Source: JAEUKH01 sp964447205
GTDB taxonomy: Bacteria; Myxococcota_A; Polyangia; Polyangiales; Ga0077539
DNA: 64,000 nucleotides
Reading direction: 5' to 3'
Assembly: GCA_964447205.1 (NCBI GenBank)
Contig: CAYUSB010000031.1
Span: forward strand, 1 to 64,000
Part shown: positions 43,708 through 51,794 of the stretch, in pieces
Numbering within the stretch: the first letter of the stretch is position 1
How the letters are laid out: each line of letters begins with the position of its first letter
The notes under the pieces: generated by a model
What the model saw: only the letters and a program-made list of their open reading frames with translations
What the model was told of the DNA's origin: nothing
Database searches by the model: none
Position numbers and translations under genes: made by a program

Positions 43708-46053
43708 TCATTCGGCCGCGGCCACAGCCTCGCACGGTCGGGCCCGGGCCCCGAGGGCCATCAGCCGCTCGGCCAGGACCCGGGTGTCGTCCCGGTCGGC
43801 CCCGCGCCCGATGGCCAGCTCGAGCTCCCCGGCCGCCTCTGTGATCGACCCGAACCCGTAGCCCCCCGCGGCCCCCTTGAGCTGATGGGCAAGCCGCTTG
43901 ACATCGTCCAGGGCCCCCCGGGTCAGGGCGTCTCGCAGGGCGGCCATCCGGTCGGGCAGGCCCGCCACGAAGGCGTCGATGATCTCCACCATCTCCACGT
44001 CGCCTGCAAACTCCGAGTACAGGGCCTCGTCCGTCCCGGCCGGCGGGGCGATCGACGGGGGCGGAGGGGGGGCGGGCTCGGGTGCCGGGGGCATCGAGCT
44101 CAGCCCCGACCGCGGGCCGGCGTCCTCCGAGCGCCGCAGCACGAGGGGCCCCTCGAGGCGCTGCTTCTCGGCCCAACGCCGGATGGTCTCGATGAGGCGG
44201 GTGCGGTGGATGGGTTTGGTGAGGTAGTCGTCGCAGCCTGCCGTCATACACCGCTCGCGGTCGCCCGCCATGGCGTGGGCGGTGAGGGCGATGATGGGCC
44301 CCTGGTAGCCCTTCTGCCGCAGCCGGGCCGTGGCCCCGTAGCCGTCGAGCTCGGGCATCTGCATGTCCATCAGGATCACGTCGAAGGGGGCCCCAGAGAC
44401 CCCCGCGGCCAGGGCCCGCTCGACGGCGATGCGGCCGTTCTCCGCGATCACCACCGAGGCCCCGGCCTTCTTCAGCACGGTCGAGATCAGGAGCTGGTTG
44501 TCGACCCCGTCCTCGGCCAGGAGCACCGCGCAGCGCAGGGGAGCGGCGCGCACCTCGGCCTTGAGGTCCTCCCCCTTGGGCCCCTCGCCCACCTCCGGGA
44601 TCTCCGCCTCGGTGAGGCCCACAAACATCCGGACACCCTCCAGGGGCCCGGTGCTCACGCTCATCGTAAACGAGCTCCCCCGGCCCGGCAGGCTCTCCAC
44701 CGTGATGTCGCCCCCCATCATCCGGGTGAACCGCTGGCAGATCACGAGGCCCAGCCCCGTGCCCCCGTACTTCCGCGTGGTGCTGTTGTCGGCCTGCTGA
44801 AACGGCTGGAAGAGCTGCGCTTTCTGCGCCGGGGTGAGCCCCACCCCCGTGTCGGCCACCTCCAGGGAGAGGGTCCCGGCGGGGTCGCAGCGGGCGATGA
44901 TCCGCACGCTCCCACGGTGGGTGAATTTGATCGCGTTGCCCACGAGGTTGAGCAGGGTCTGCCGCAGGCGGGTCGGGTCGCTGACGATGGTCTCGGGGAT
45001 GGGGGTCTGAAACTCGACCTCGAAGTCAAGGCCCTTGTCCTTGGCCCGCACCCGCATGAGGGAGCACACGTCCACGATGATCTGGCTCGGCGAGCAGGAG
45101 ACGCTCTCGACGGTCATCTTGCCGGCCTCGATCTTGGACAGGTCGAGGATGTCGTTGATGAGGGACAGCAGGTGCTCGCCGTTGCGGCGGATGGTCTGGA
45201 CGTGGGTGAGCCGCTCACTGGAGCTGATGCTGGGGTCGAGGAGGAGGTCGGCGTACCCGATCACGGCCGTCATGGGCGTACGGATCTCGTGCGACATGTT
45301 GGCGAGGAACTCACTCTTGGACCGGCTGGCCTCGGTGGCCGCGGCGAGCAGGGCCGTCTCCTGGGCCACGGCCTCGACGGAGGCGGCGTGGCGGGCCGTC
45401 ACGTCCTCGGCGGTGGCCTGTCGGGCGGCGATCTCCCACATCTCGCGCTGCCCGCGGATGCACGAGGCCGCGAGGAAGACGACCTCGAAGACCACCCAGC
45501 CGGCGTGTTCGAGCGAGCGGGTGAAGGTGGGGACGACCACCCCGTAGACGGTCATCGGGTCGACCAGGCCGCGGATGATGTGGTCGAGGGCCGTGAGGAC
45601 CGAGGCGGTGACGAGCACCCGCCAGTCGCGGTAGAAGGCCAGAAAAGCCAGGGCCCCGAAGATGTGAAAGTGGGTCTCGATGCGCCCGCCCGACAGGTGG
45701 ATGAACAGCCCCGAGAAGCCCATCTGGGCCGCGGCGATCATGTGTCGGGTGATGATATGGGTCGGGCGCAGCCACACCATCACGATGGGGGGCACCGCCA
45801 TCAGGCCCCCGAGCACGAGGGCCGCCCAGACGTGCAGGTGCACCGCCCGCTCGGTGCCCTCCCAGGCGTAGGGCGAGACCACCAGGGAGGCCACCAGGGC
45901 CGCCATCCACTGGGCCCCGAGGAGCAGGGCGAAGAGCCGGTCGATGCGACCCGTGACCTGATCGCCGTGGGCCCGGTAGAGCGCCCGGGCCCGCGCTTGC
46001 AGGGCGGGGCTCAGGTCGGTGTTGAGACCCTGGAGAGTGTTGTTGCTCAGCAT
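43708..46053 (-). CDS. Membrane hybrid histidine kinase with REC and Hpt domains
   Basis: A 781-residue sensor kinase. Residues about 42-200 hold several membrane helices and a conserved-looking stretch ETHFHIFGALAFLAFYRDW...DHIIRG with paired His, an uncharacterised membrane sensor type. The kinase core has His255 in MSHEIRTP, the N box NLVGNAIKF, DTGVGL and GTGLGL. A receiver follows (MDMQMPELDG, LTKPI), then a Pro-rich linker and an Hpt domain with HQLKGAAGGYG. Phosphate can thus relay His-Asp-His to the GGDEF regulator 41 bp downstream. It is 13 bp after the thioredoxin-like gene. Confidence 0.95.
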   Translation of the reverse strand: MLSNNTLQGLNTDLSPALQARARALYRAHGDQVTGRIDRLFALLLGAQWMAALVASLVVSPYAWEGTERAVHLHVWAALVLGGLMAVPPIVMVWLRPTHIITRHMIAAAQMGFSGLFIHLSGGRIETHFHIFGALAFLAFYRDWRVLVTASVLTALDHIIRGLVDPMTVYGVVVPTFTRSLEHAGWVVFEVVFLAASCIRGQREMWEIAARQATAEDVTARHAASVEAVAQETALLAAATEASRSKSEFLANMSHEIRTPMTAVIGYADLLLDPSISSSERLTHVQTIRRNGEHLLSLINDILDLSKIEAGKMTVESVSCSPSQIIVDVCSLMRVRAKDKGLDFEVEFQTPIPETIVSDPTRLRQTLLNLVGNAIKFTHRGSVRIIARCDPAGTLSLEVADTGVGLTPAQKAQLFQPFQQADNSTTRKYGGTGLGLVICQRFTRMMGGDITVESLPGRGSSFTMSVSTGPLEGVRMFVGLTEAEIPEVGEGPKGEDLKAEVRAAPLRCAVLLAEDGVDNQLLISTVLKKAGASVVIAENGRIAVERALAAGVSGAPFDVILMDMQMPELDGYGATARLRQKGYQGPIIALTAHAMAGDRERCMTAGCDDYLTKPIHRTRLIETIRRWAEKQRLEGPLVLRRSEDAGPRSGLSSMPPAPEPAPPPPPSIAPPAGTDEALYSEFAGDVEMVEIIDAFVAGLPDRMAALRDALTRGALDDVKRLAHQLKGAAGGYGFGSITEAAGELELAIGRGADRDDTRVLAERLMALGARARPCEAVAAAE

Positions 46054-46066
46054 CGCGTCACGTCGT

Positions 46067-46639
46067 TTATCGTCCTTCGAGGCCGCATCCGAAGACCCGC
46101 GCCCAACCGGGCGGACCCGACCGCTCCCGCAGGGCCGCCTCCAGGGCCGCAGCCCCCGCGCTGTCGCCCTCGTGCCCGCGCCCCGGGGTCACCCCCCCAC
46201 GAAACCGAAGGGCCCCTCTCCCGTCGAAGAAAAGCACCAGGCCCGAGGTCATCGCCCCGAAGCGCCGGGCCTCGGCCCCGCCCGGGTCGCGCACCCGCCG
46301 GGCCCCCGGGATCCGCCCCGCCATCGCCCAGGTCGCCGACGTAGCCAGGTCGCCCCCCGGATCGTCCCGAAACACCACCCGCACCGCCGCCCGAGGCGAC
46401 CGCGAGACCACACGCTCCAGCGACCGCATCGTGGCCCGGGTGCAGGGACACCGCGGATGCACAAAACACAGGAGGGTCCCCCTCTCCCCACCGCGGGCGA
46501 TCGTGCTCCCTGTCGGCCAACGCGCGAGACCGGAAACATCGGTGCCAGCGATCGCGGCATGCCGAGTCAGAACTGCCGTTCCCGCCGTGATCGCCACAAG
46601 CCAAAGCCCCAACAATACCCCCATGCTTCGTCGTCCCAC
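46067..46639 (-). CDS. Membrane-anchored thioredoxin-like protein (RedB-like)
   Basis: A 190-residue protein with one N-terminal membrane helix (GVLLGLWLVAITAGTAVLT) and an outside domain. Its active-site-like segment is CFVHPRCPCTRATMRSLERV, an atypical CPC at a thioredoxin-fold position. A second conserved block, GGAEARRFGAMTSGLVLFFDG, then GGVTPGRGHEGDSAG, matches proteins annotated RedB in planctomycetes and myxobacteria. It heads the operon with the hybrid kinase, 13 bp apart, so it may sense or relay periplasmic redox state. ATG 46639 is used; ATG 46624 is possible. Confidence 0.75.
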   Translation of the reverse strand: MGRRSMGVLLGLWLVAITAGTAVLTRHAAIAGTDVSGLARWPTGSTIARGGERGTLLCFVHPRCPCTRATMRSLERVVSRSPRAAVRVVFRDDPGGDLATSATWAMAGRIPGARRVRDPGGAEARRFGAMTSGLVLFFDGRGALRFRGGVTPGRGHEGDSAGAAALEAALRERSGPPGWARVFGCGLEGR

Positions 46640-46812
46640 CGGTCATCCCTCCACTTGATGAGCCCACGGGCAACTCAACGAAGATTTTCGACAGGAATCT
46701 GATTGACATTGTTGGAAAACACGGGGTCACACCCTACCTGCGCCTCCACCCTGGCGTCAAACAACCCGCGCAAACTGCGCGCGGCCACACCCGTGGGGGC
46801 ACATCCCGGCCT

Positions 46813-46864
46813 GGGAGTGCTAGGCACTGGCCCCCGCCATGTCTGCCGCCCCGTCTGCACCCGT
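46813..46864 (+). repeat. 52-bp exact copy of the hrpA 5' end
   Basis: Identical base for base to 53733-53784, which spans the ribosome-site region, ATG and first eight codons of hrpA. Here the copied ATG (46839) opens an 84-codon frame that soon loses similarity. Flanking bases differ on both sides. Confidence 0.9.
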
Positions 46865-46990
46865 CGGAGGTAGCGAGACCTCGCCCTCGGTGCCGCGCAT
46901 CCCTCCCCCTCCATCCTCCGGACTTCGTGCGCTCAGGGTTGCCGAGATACGAGTTGAGGGGCCCGCACCCAAGCGGCCCTTGTCCCGCCG

Positions 46991-47133
46991 GGTGATCGAC
47001 CACCCGCAGTTCCAATCGGCCGTCGTGTCCACAGGTGGTCAACCACCCAGAGGCACGAATAGGTTACGTATTGCTAGGTGGTCGACCACCTAGCATCTCA
47101 TAGGTTTGTTTCAACCCTCGGTGGTCGAGGACC
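46991..47133. repeat. Four palindromic sites at exact 43-bp spacing
   Basis: A 14-bp dyad, best copy GGTGGTCGACCACC, occurs at 46991-47004 (1 mismatch), 47034-47047 (1 mismatch), 47077-47090 (perfect; symmetry extends to 24 bp, 47072-47095) and 47120-47133 (2 mismatches). Start-to-start distance is 43 bp each time. The three 29-bp spacers are unrelated to each other. This is close to four helical turns, so bound dimers would line one face of the DNA. Confidence 0.85.
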
Positions 47134-47143
47134 TCTCGGGACG

Positions 47144-47956
47144 TCAAGGCATGGGCTTGGGGTCGGGATCGGCCACCGTGCGCGTGGGAGCCCGACGCGG
47201 GGCCACGAGCTTCGGCAGGATGGCCTGGGCTGCGAGGTCGTTGCGCAACAGGTACAGGAGGGCCGCCCGGACCTCCCCGAACACCCGAACGGTCAGCCCC
47301 CAGACCTTCCGGGCAGTGTCGTCGCCCGCGGCGGTGACCGGCCCCAGACCGAGGGCGACGCGGAGTTCGTCGGCAAGACGGCTGGCGGTGTCGGCATCAC
47401 CGAAGCGGAAATCCTGCGGCAGGCGCGCGGCCAGGAGGGGCTGGTAGTCGCGGTACAGCTCGGCCAGTTGGAGCAGATCGCGCGCGCCGTCAAGGTAGCC
47501 CGACCCCTGCCGGATCGAGACGATCGTGGCATCGGCCCCATCGACCGTACGCAGGCCAAACTCCACCACCTCGAGCATCTCGCGACGGGACTTCAGCGCC
47601 GAATCCCACAGCGCCGCCGGAACCCGGGCTTTGCTAACCGGCCCCGACGCCTTCGCAGACAAAAGGTCGAGGTGCCACAGGGCCCAGGAGGTCTGCGTCA
47701 GATCATCGAGCAGTGTCGGAGAGAACTCCTCCGGAGGCAGCCGCCTGAGGCGCTCAGCCAGGGCGGGCTGTTGCGTCACCTCGTACAGGCGTGCACACGC
47801 CACGGCGGCGTCAGCGAAGCGGATCAGTCGTGGCCGCCCGCGGGTCTGCTCGATCTTAGGCCGGAGCTCTTCCAAGGCCTGCGCGGCACGGTCGGGCGTG
47901 TAACCCTTCGGCGCATCCTCCTGATCGGCTGGAACGGACTCGTCGTAGACTTCCAT
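47144..47956 (-). CDS. Hypothetical helical protein
   Basis: A 270-residue soluble protein with no signal peptide and no family I recognise. The sequence is rich in Leu/Ala helices (PALAERLRRLPPEEFSPTLLDDLTQTSWALWHLDLL; SRLADELRVALGLG; VFGEVRAALLYLLRNDLAAQAILPKLV) and may form helical repeats. It is somewhat less GC-rich than the core genes. The dyad array lies immediately downstream of its stop. Confidence 0.7.
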   Translation of the reverse strand: MEVYDESVPADQEDAPKGYTPDRAAQALEELRPKIEQTRGRPRLIRFADAAVACARLYEVTQQPALAERLRRLPPEEFSPTLLDDLTQTSWALWHLDLLSAKASGPVSKARVPAALWDSALKSRREMLEVVEFGLRTVDGADATIVSIRQGSGYLDGARDLLQLAELYRDYQPLLAARLPQDFRFGDADTASRLADELRVALGLGPVTAAGDDTARKVWGLTVRVFGEVRAALLYLLRNDLAAQAILPKLVAPRRAPTRTVADPDPKPMP

Positions 47957-48069
47957 ACGGTGTGGCTCCCTTGTGATCCCGAGAGGGCCCTACGCCCCCG
48001 GGGCACTCCAGATTTCTAGATCGGTCAGAGCCGTCGTGTCAACGACGGAAACGCCCAGGGCCGACCGGG

Positions 48070-50436
48070 TCAACATCCAGCATCGCTCCCGGTGCCGAGG
48101 CCGACCACCGGGACCGGGCGGGTCTGGTTGGTCATCGTGCCGTCACCGAGTTGACCGCCAACGTTGAGCCCCCAGCAGTATACGGTACCATTGTTGAGAA
48201 CAGCACAGGTGTGTCGCAGCTCAGAAGCAATGGAAGATACGCCCCGAAGGCCCGACACCTCCACAGGTCGCGGTCGGGTGGTCAAGGTGCCGTCACCGAG
48301 CTGACCATGGCCATTGACCGCCCAACATCGAACGGAAGTGTCGGCGAGAAGCGCGCAAGTGTGTTCGTTGCCCAACGCGGCACCAACCGCAGCACCAATG
48401 CCCTGCACTTGACCGGGAACCCTTCGATCGTCGCTCGATCCGTCTCCCAGCAGATAATCACTCCGTCCCCAACACCACATCGCACCTGACATCAGGATGG
48501 CGCAGGTATCGTTGTTCCCAGCAATGAGCCGAACGACACCCGCGTCGAGACCCGTCACAGGGACCGGCCTCGTACTTCGAGTTCCCGAGCCGTTACCTAC
48601 AAAACCTTCCCCCCAGCAGTGGACGCCTCCGGTCGACAACAAAGCGCAGGCTCGCTCATCTCCCGCGACCACATCCAATACTCCTGTTGTCAGACCTGAA
48701 ACCGCGGCCGGGGTCGCATGGGGTGTGGTCGTGCCGTCACCGAGTTGTCCCTCGGCGTTGTGACCCCAGCAATAGGCGCCTCCCTGCACCACTGCGCAGC
48801 CAAATGTCCGGCCGATGGCAACGGACGACGCGGGGCCCGGGAGTCCCATGACCTGAACAGGGACGCTCCGATCGGTTGTCGTCCCATCGCCCAGCAGACC
48901 GGCAGTATTACGCCCCCAACACCGCACCGTCCCATCGTCGAGTCGTGCACAAGCGGACGCATATCGCGCATAGAGCTGAACCACTCTCGAAAGCCCAGCC
49001 ACTGTGACAGGCGCCAAACTATTGATTGCAGTGCCATCTCCGAGTTGACCGTTTGTATTTCGGCCCCAACACCGGACCGTTCCGTCCCTGAGCAGGGCAC
49101 ACGATGACACATCACCCACCGCGACGCTCAGCACCGAGGCGCCGCATCCCCGGCAGACGCCCATCGTGTTGACCGTGCCTGAGTTGCAGGGCATGCCCGC
49201 GACGCACGCGGCTTGTCCCTCCGCCCCGCAGGGCATGCACACGCTCCCGCTGGGGTTGAAGCGCCCACTGCACACGACCCCGCACACTCCGGCGGTACAG
49301 GTCGCCGTCCCGTTGTTGGGCACCGGGCACCGAACGCACATTGCGCCGCAGTAGGCCACGTCGGTCGCGGTGTTGCGGCACACCGACCCGCAGAGCCCGA
49401 GGCCCCCGGCGCACATCCCGCCCGCGCACGCTGCCTGCCCCTCCGCTCCGCAGGCGCCCGCGCAGCGCCCGGCCATGCACATCTGCCCCGCAGGACAGGG
49501 CATCGTGGCAAACCCCTGCCCGTCGGGGGTGCACACCTGCTGGGAAGTAGGGCTGGGACAGGTAGTTCCCGTGCTGCCGGGAGTGCAGACCTGGGCGCGA
49601 CACTCGCCCGCGCCGACGCAGGCCTGCATCGCAGGACAGGGCGCGGGGCTGTACCCCTGCCCGTTGTTGTTGCAGACCCGCCGCGTCGTAGCGTCGGCGC
49701 AGGAGAAGGCGCCCGGCATGCAGTTGGGATCGGCGCACACGCCGTCGCTGCACGATTGGCCCGTGGGGCAGGCCGTTGCGGCGTATCCGATGCCCTCCGC
49801 GTCGCAGACTTCGACCCGCGAAGCGTCCCCGGCCATGCAACGGCGCGTCCCGGGTGTGCACACCCAGTCGGCGCAGGCCCCGTCGATGCAGGTCTGCCGG
49901 GCGGAGCAGGGCATCGCGACGAAGGCTGTTCCGCGCGCGTTGCACACTTCTCGCACCCCGTCTACACACCGAACATCGCTCCCGACGCACACCCGCGGAA
50001 CGCAGCGCCCTCCGGCCGCGCAGGTCTCTCGGTCGGCCATGCAGTCGGTGTCGGCCACGCACTCGACGCAGACGCCCTGGATGGTGTCGCAAACAAGGTT
50101 GAGGTCGCTGCACTGCCGGGAACTGGTGCAGGGGCGCGGGCGATCGACGCAGCGGTTTTCTCGGCAGATTTGTGTGCTCGGGCAGTCCGGGTCGTCGTTG
50201 CAATCGACGCAGAATCCCAGGGTGGGGTTGCACACCTGGCCGGGACACTGCCGCGAGCTGGTGCAGGCCGTGGGAGCGACGTCCATCGTGTCCGCGAGGC
50301 TCCCGTCACGCGGAGATGCGTCGCTGCCGCCCGCAGTCGTCGACGGAGAGCACGCGGTCACGAGGCAGGTCAGCACCACGGCGCGATGCAGCCAACGCCA
50401 CACGACGACCCCTCGCTCGATTCGTCTGGTACGCAT
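48070..50436 (-). CDS. Cys-rich lipoprotein with RCC1-type propeller
   Basis: A 788-residue surface lipoprotein from ATG 50436, which has a GGAGGG ribosome site and a signal ending CLVTACS (Cys29). Residues about 60-460 are Cys-rich modules of another type (CTSSRQCPGQVC, CVECVADTDCMAD, GTAFVAMPC), ending with CGAEGQAAC repeats. From about 470 there are seven RCC1/BLIP-II-like blades with the pattern CALLxDGTVRCWGxNxxGQLGDGT. These form a seven-blade propeller, usually a protein-binding platform. The propeller half is visibly less GC-rich than the Cys-rich half. Confidence 0.9.
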   Translation of the reverse strand: MRTRRIERGVVVWRWLHRAVVLTCLVTACSPSTTAGGSDASPRDGSLADTMDVAPTACTSSRQCPGQVCNPTLGFCVDCNDDPDCPSTQICRENRCVDRPRPCTSSRQCSDLNLVCDTIQGVCVECVADTDCMADRETCAAGGRCVPRVCVGSDVRCVDGVREVCNARGTAFVAMPCSARQTCIDGACADWVCTPGTRRCMAGDASRVEVCDAEGIGYAATACPTGQSCSDGVCADPNCMPGAFSCADATTRRVCNNNGQGYSPAPCPAMQACVGAGECRAQVCTPGSTGTTCPSPTSQQVCTPDGQGFATMPCPAGQMCMAGRCAGACGAEGQAACAGGMCAGGLGLCGSVCRNTATDVAYCGAMCVRCPVPNNGTATCTAGVCGVVCSGRFNPSGSVCMPCGAEGQAACVAGMPCNSGTVNTMGVCRGCGASVLSVAVGDVSSCALLRDGTVRCWGRNTNGQLGDGTAINSLAPVTVAGLSRVVQLYARYASACARLDDGTVRCWGRNTAGLLGDGTTTDRSVPVQVMGLPGPASSVAIGRTFGCAVVQGGAYCWGHNAEGQLGDGTTTPHATPAAVSGLTTGVLDVVAGDERACALLSTGGVHCWGEGFVGNGSGTRSTRPVPVTGLDAGVVRLIAGNNDTCAILMSGAMWCWGRSDYLLGDGSSDDRRVPGQVQGIGAAVGAALGNEHTCALLADTSVRCWAVNGHGQLGDGTLTTRPRPVEVSGLRGVSSIASELRHTCAVLNNGTVYCWGLNVGGQLGDGTMTNQTRPVPVVGLGTGSDAGC

Positions 50437-50926
50437 CGTCTGCCCTCCTCTGCGTCTCGCGCCGCCTGCTCGGCACCGCTTCGATCCACGGCTATCACGC
50501 GACGCCGCGAGGGTCAATGCAGGGGCGGGACGGTCGGGCACAGGGCCCCGCGCGGCACGGCGGTACGCCGACACGGGAGGCTGCGGACGGCGGGAGCCGA
50601 TGCCGCAGCAGAGGCGCAGGTGCTGTTCTGGAAGTGGTTGAAATAGCTTGGTATTTCGGAATGCTTGACCGCGCCGAAGGCTCGCTGCGCTCCCGACCAC
50701 GGCCCGTCCGCGCTGTGCTGCTTGCGAAGTGGTGCAGGGTGGTGCTCAGACAGGCGCACCACCACGCGAAACCATCTTGATTTCAGTGGTTCTAAGAAAT
50801 CGACATGGGGGGGGTCGACTGATCGCTCTACCTGTGAGATAACGCTAAGCGTCGGTCCCCGAGGCGCTCGCGCGGTGGTCGTGCGAGGGGCTCTCCGAGG
50901 GGCAGGCGGAAGATCACGAGGGACCC
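50437..50926. other. 490-bp intergenic region before the three-gene island
   Basis: No gene is seen. GC content falls from about 50630 onwards, marking the left edge of the lower-GC island. The last bases before 50927 (ACGAGGGACCC) provide the ribosome site of the first island gene. No convincing promoter could be placed. Confidence 0.5.
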
Positions 50927-51325
50927 ATGGCACGCGTCTTCAATCTGGTCGTGTTCGACGAGACCATCTCGGGGAGTAGTTCCCCTCCACCTCCGGCTTT
51001 CTACACCTCGCAGGAGCACTCGGCGCTCCTCGGCAGCGTCGAGCGCTTGCAGATACAACTCATCGTTCGCGGAGCGTCATCACTCGCAGCCCCATTCAAC
51101 GTGGACGCCGACTACGAGATCACGAATGCACCCGAGTTTGAGGTCTGGCGGGATGCTGGAGTGAAGGTTCAAGCCAACCCGACGGCGATTTCGGACATTC
51201 CCGTTGTGGCCTTCAATCAGGTCTCGACGATTGATGAGCAGGCCGCGTACGGCCGCTTCAAGATCTCTTGTGATGCCGACGTTCTCGTCCAGGTTCAGCT
51301 GGTGGTCGCTGGCTACGCGGATTGA
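50927..51325 (+). CDS. Small protein of unknown family, paralogue 1
   Basis: A 132-residue protein with no signal peptide, no Cys-rich repeats and a strong beta-strand pattern. Conserved with its neighbour: MAR-FNL-VFD-TISG at the start, then FYTSQEHSALLGS, LQIQLIVRG, YEITNAPEFEVW, and AAYGRFKISC...VQVQLVVAGYA at the end. It has a GAGG ribosome site. The regular strands and tandem pairing suggest a self-assembling or binding beta-sandwich. I do not recognise the family. The next gene starts 10 bp after its stop. Confidence 0.8.
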   Translation: MARVFNLVVFDETISGSSSPPPPAFYTSQEHSALLGSVERLQIQLIVRGASSLAAPFNVDADYEITNAPEFEVWRDAGVKVQANPTAISDIPVVAFNQVSTIDEQAAYGRFKISCDADVLVQVQLVVAGYAD

Positions 51326-51335
51326 GGGGAGCGGA

Positions 51336-51725
51336 ATGGCGCGCACGTTCAATCTCACGGTCTTTGATCAGACCATCTCTGGCGGCGGAGCCAACCCGAC
51401 ATACTTCTACACGTCGCAAGAACACGCGGCACTCTTTGGAAGTGCCGACAAGTTGCAGGTGCAGATCATCTGTCGCGGAAGCACAAGCTTCGCGAACACC
51501 ATCACGGTCGACTATCAGATGACCAACGCTCCAGAGTATGATGTGTGGGTCACCTCAGGTGCTGGCAATACGCTCACCGTTAACACGGTGGCAGATATTC
51601 CAGGAGCGAAGTTCTTTCAGGTCGAGAGCCAGGCCAATATCGCGGCATACGGACGGTTCCGTATCCAGTGCAGCGGCGACATGGCCCAGGTACAGTTGGT
51701 GGTGGCGGGGTACGCGAAGTCGTAG
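51336..51725 (+). CDS. Small protein of unknown family, paralogue 2
   Basis: A 129-residue paralogue of the gene before it, with about half the residues shared (MARTFNLTVFDQTISG, FYTSQEHAALFGS, LQVQIICRG, YQMTNAPEYDVW, AAYGRFRIQC, VQLVVAGYAKS). ATG 51336 is fixed by GAGGGGAG just upstream and by the match to its paralogue. GC is lower than in the core genes. Probably co-expressed as an uneven pair, perhaps two subunits of one assembly; that is inference. Confidence 0.8.
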   Translation: MARTFNLTVFDQTISGGGANPTYFYTSQEHAALFGSADKLQVQIICRGSTSFANTITVDYQMTNAPEYDVWVTSGAGNTLTVNTVADIPGAKFFQVESQANIAAYGRFRIQCSGDMAQVQLVVAGYAKS

Positions 51726-51794
51726 CCCTGGAGCTTGACGCCGCGCGGAGGGTGCAGTACCTTCCGCGCGGCATTCCTGAGTGGAGGAGTGGTC

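Larger units (their letters stand above)
46640..47143. other. 504-bp intergenic region: hrpA-like fragment and dyad array
   Basis: There is no credible gene. It contains the upstream region of the redB-kinase-GGDEF operon, a 52-bp exact copy of the hrpA start (46813-46864), and four 43-bp-spaced dyads (46991-47133). The part near 46680-46735 is AT-rich for this genome and may hold the operon promoter. Confidence 0.7.

Noticed and set aside
46839..47093. Small + strand gene starting at the copied hrpA ATG
   Set aside because: Similarity to hrpA ends after eight or nine codons, the rest has no protein character, and the frame runs through the dyad sites.
46991..47133. CRISPR array (regular repeats with unrelated spacers)
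   Set aside because: Repeats are only 14-16 bp and imperfect, there are four copies, and no cas gene is in the window. Phased operator-like sites fit better.
50640..50670. Sigma-54 type promoter upstream of the three-gene island
   Set aside because: The GG and GC dinucleotides are 11 rather than 10 bp apart and the rest of the consensus is poor.
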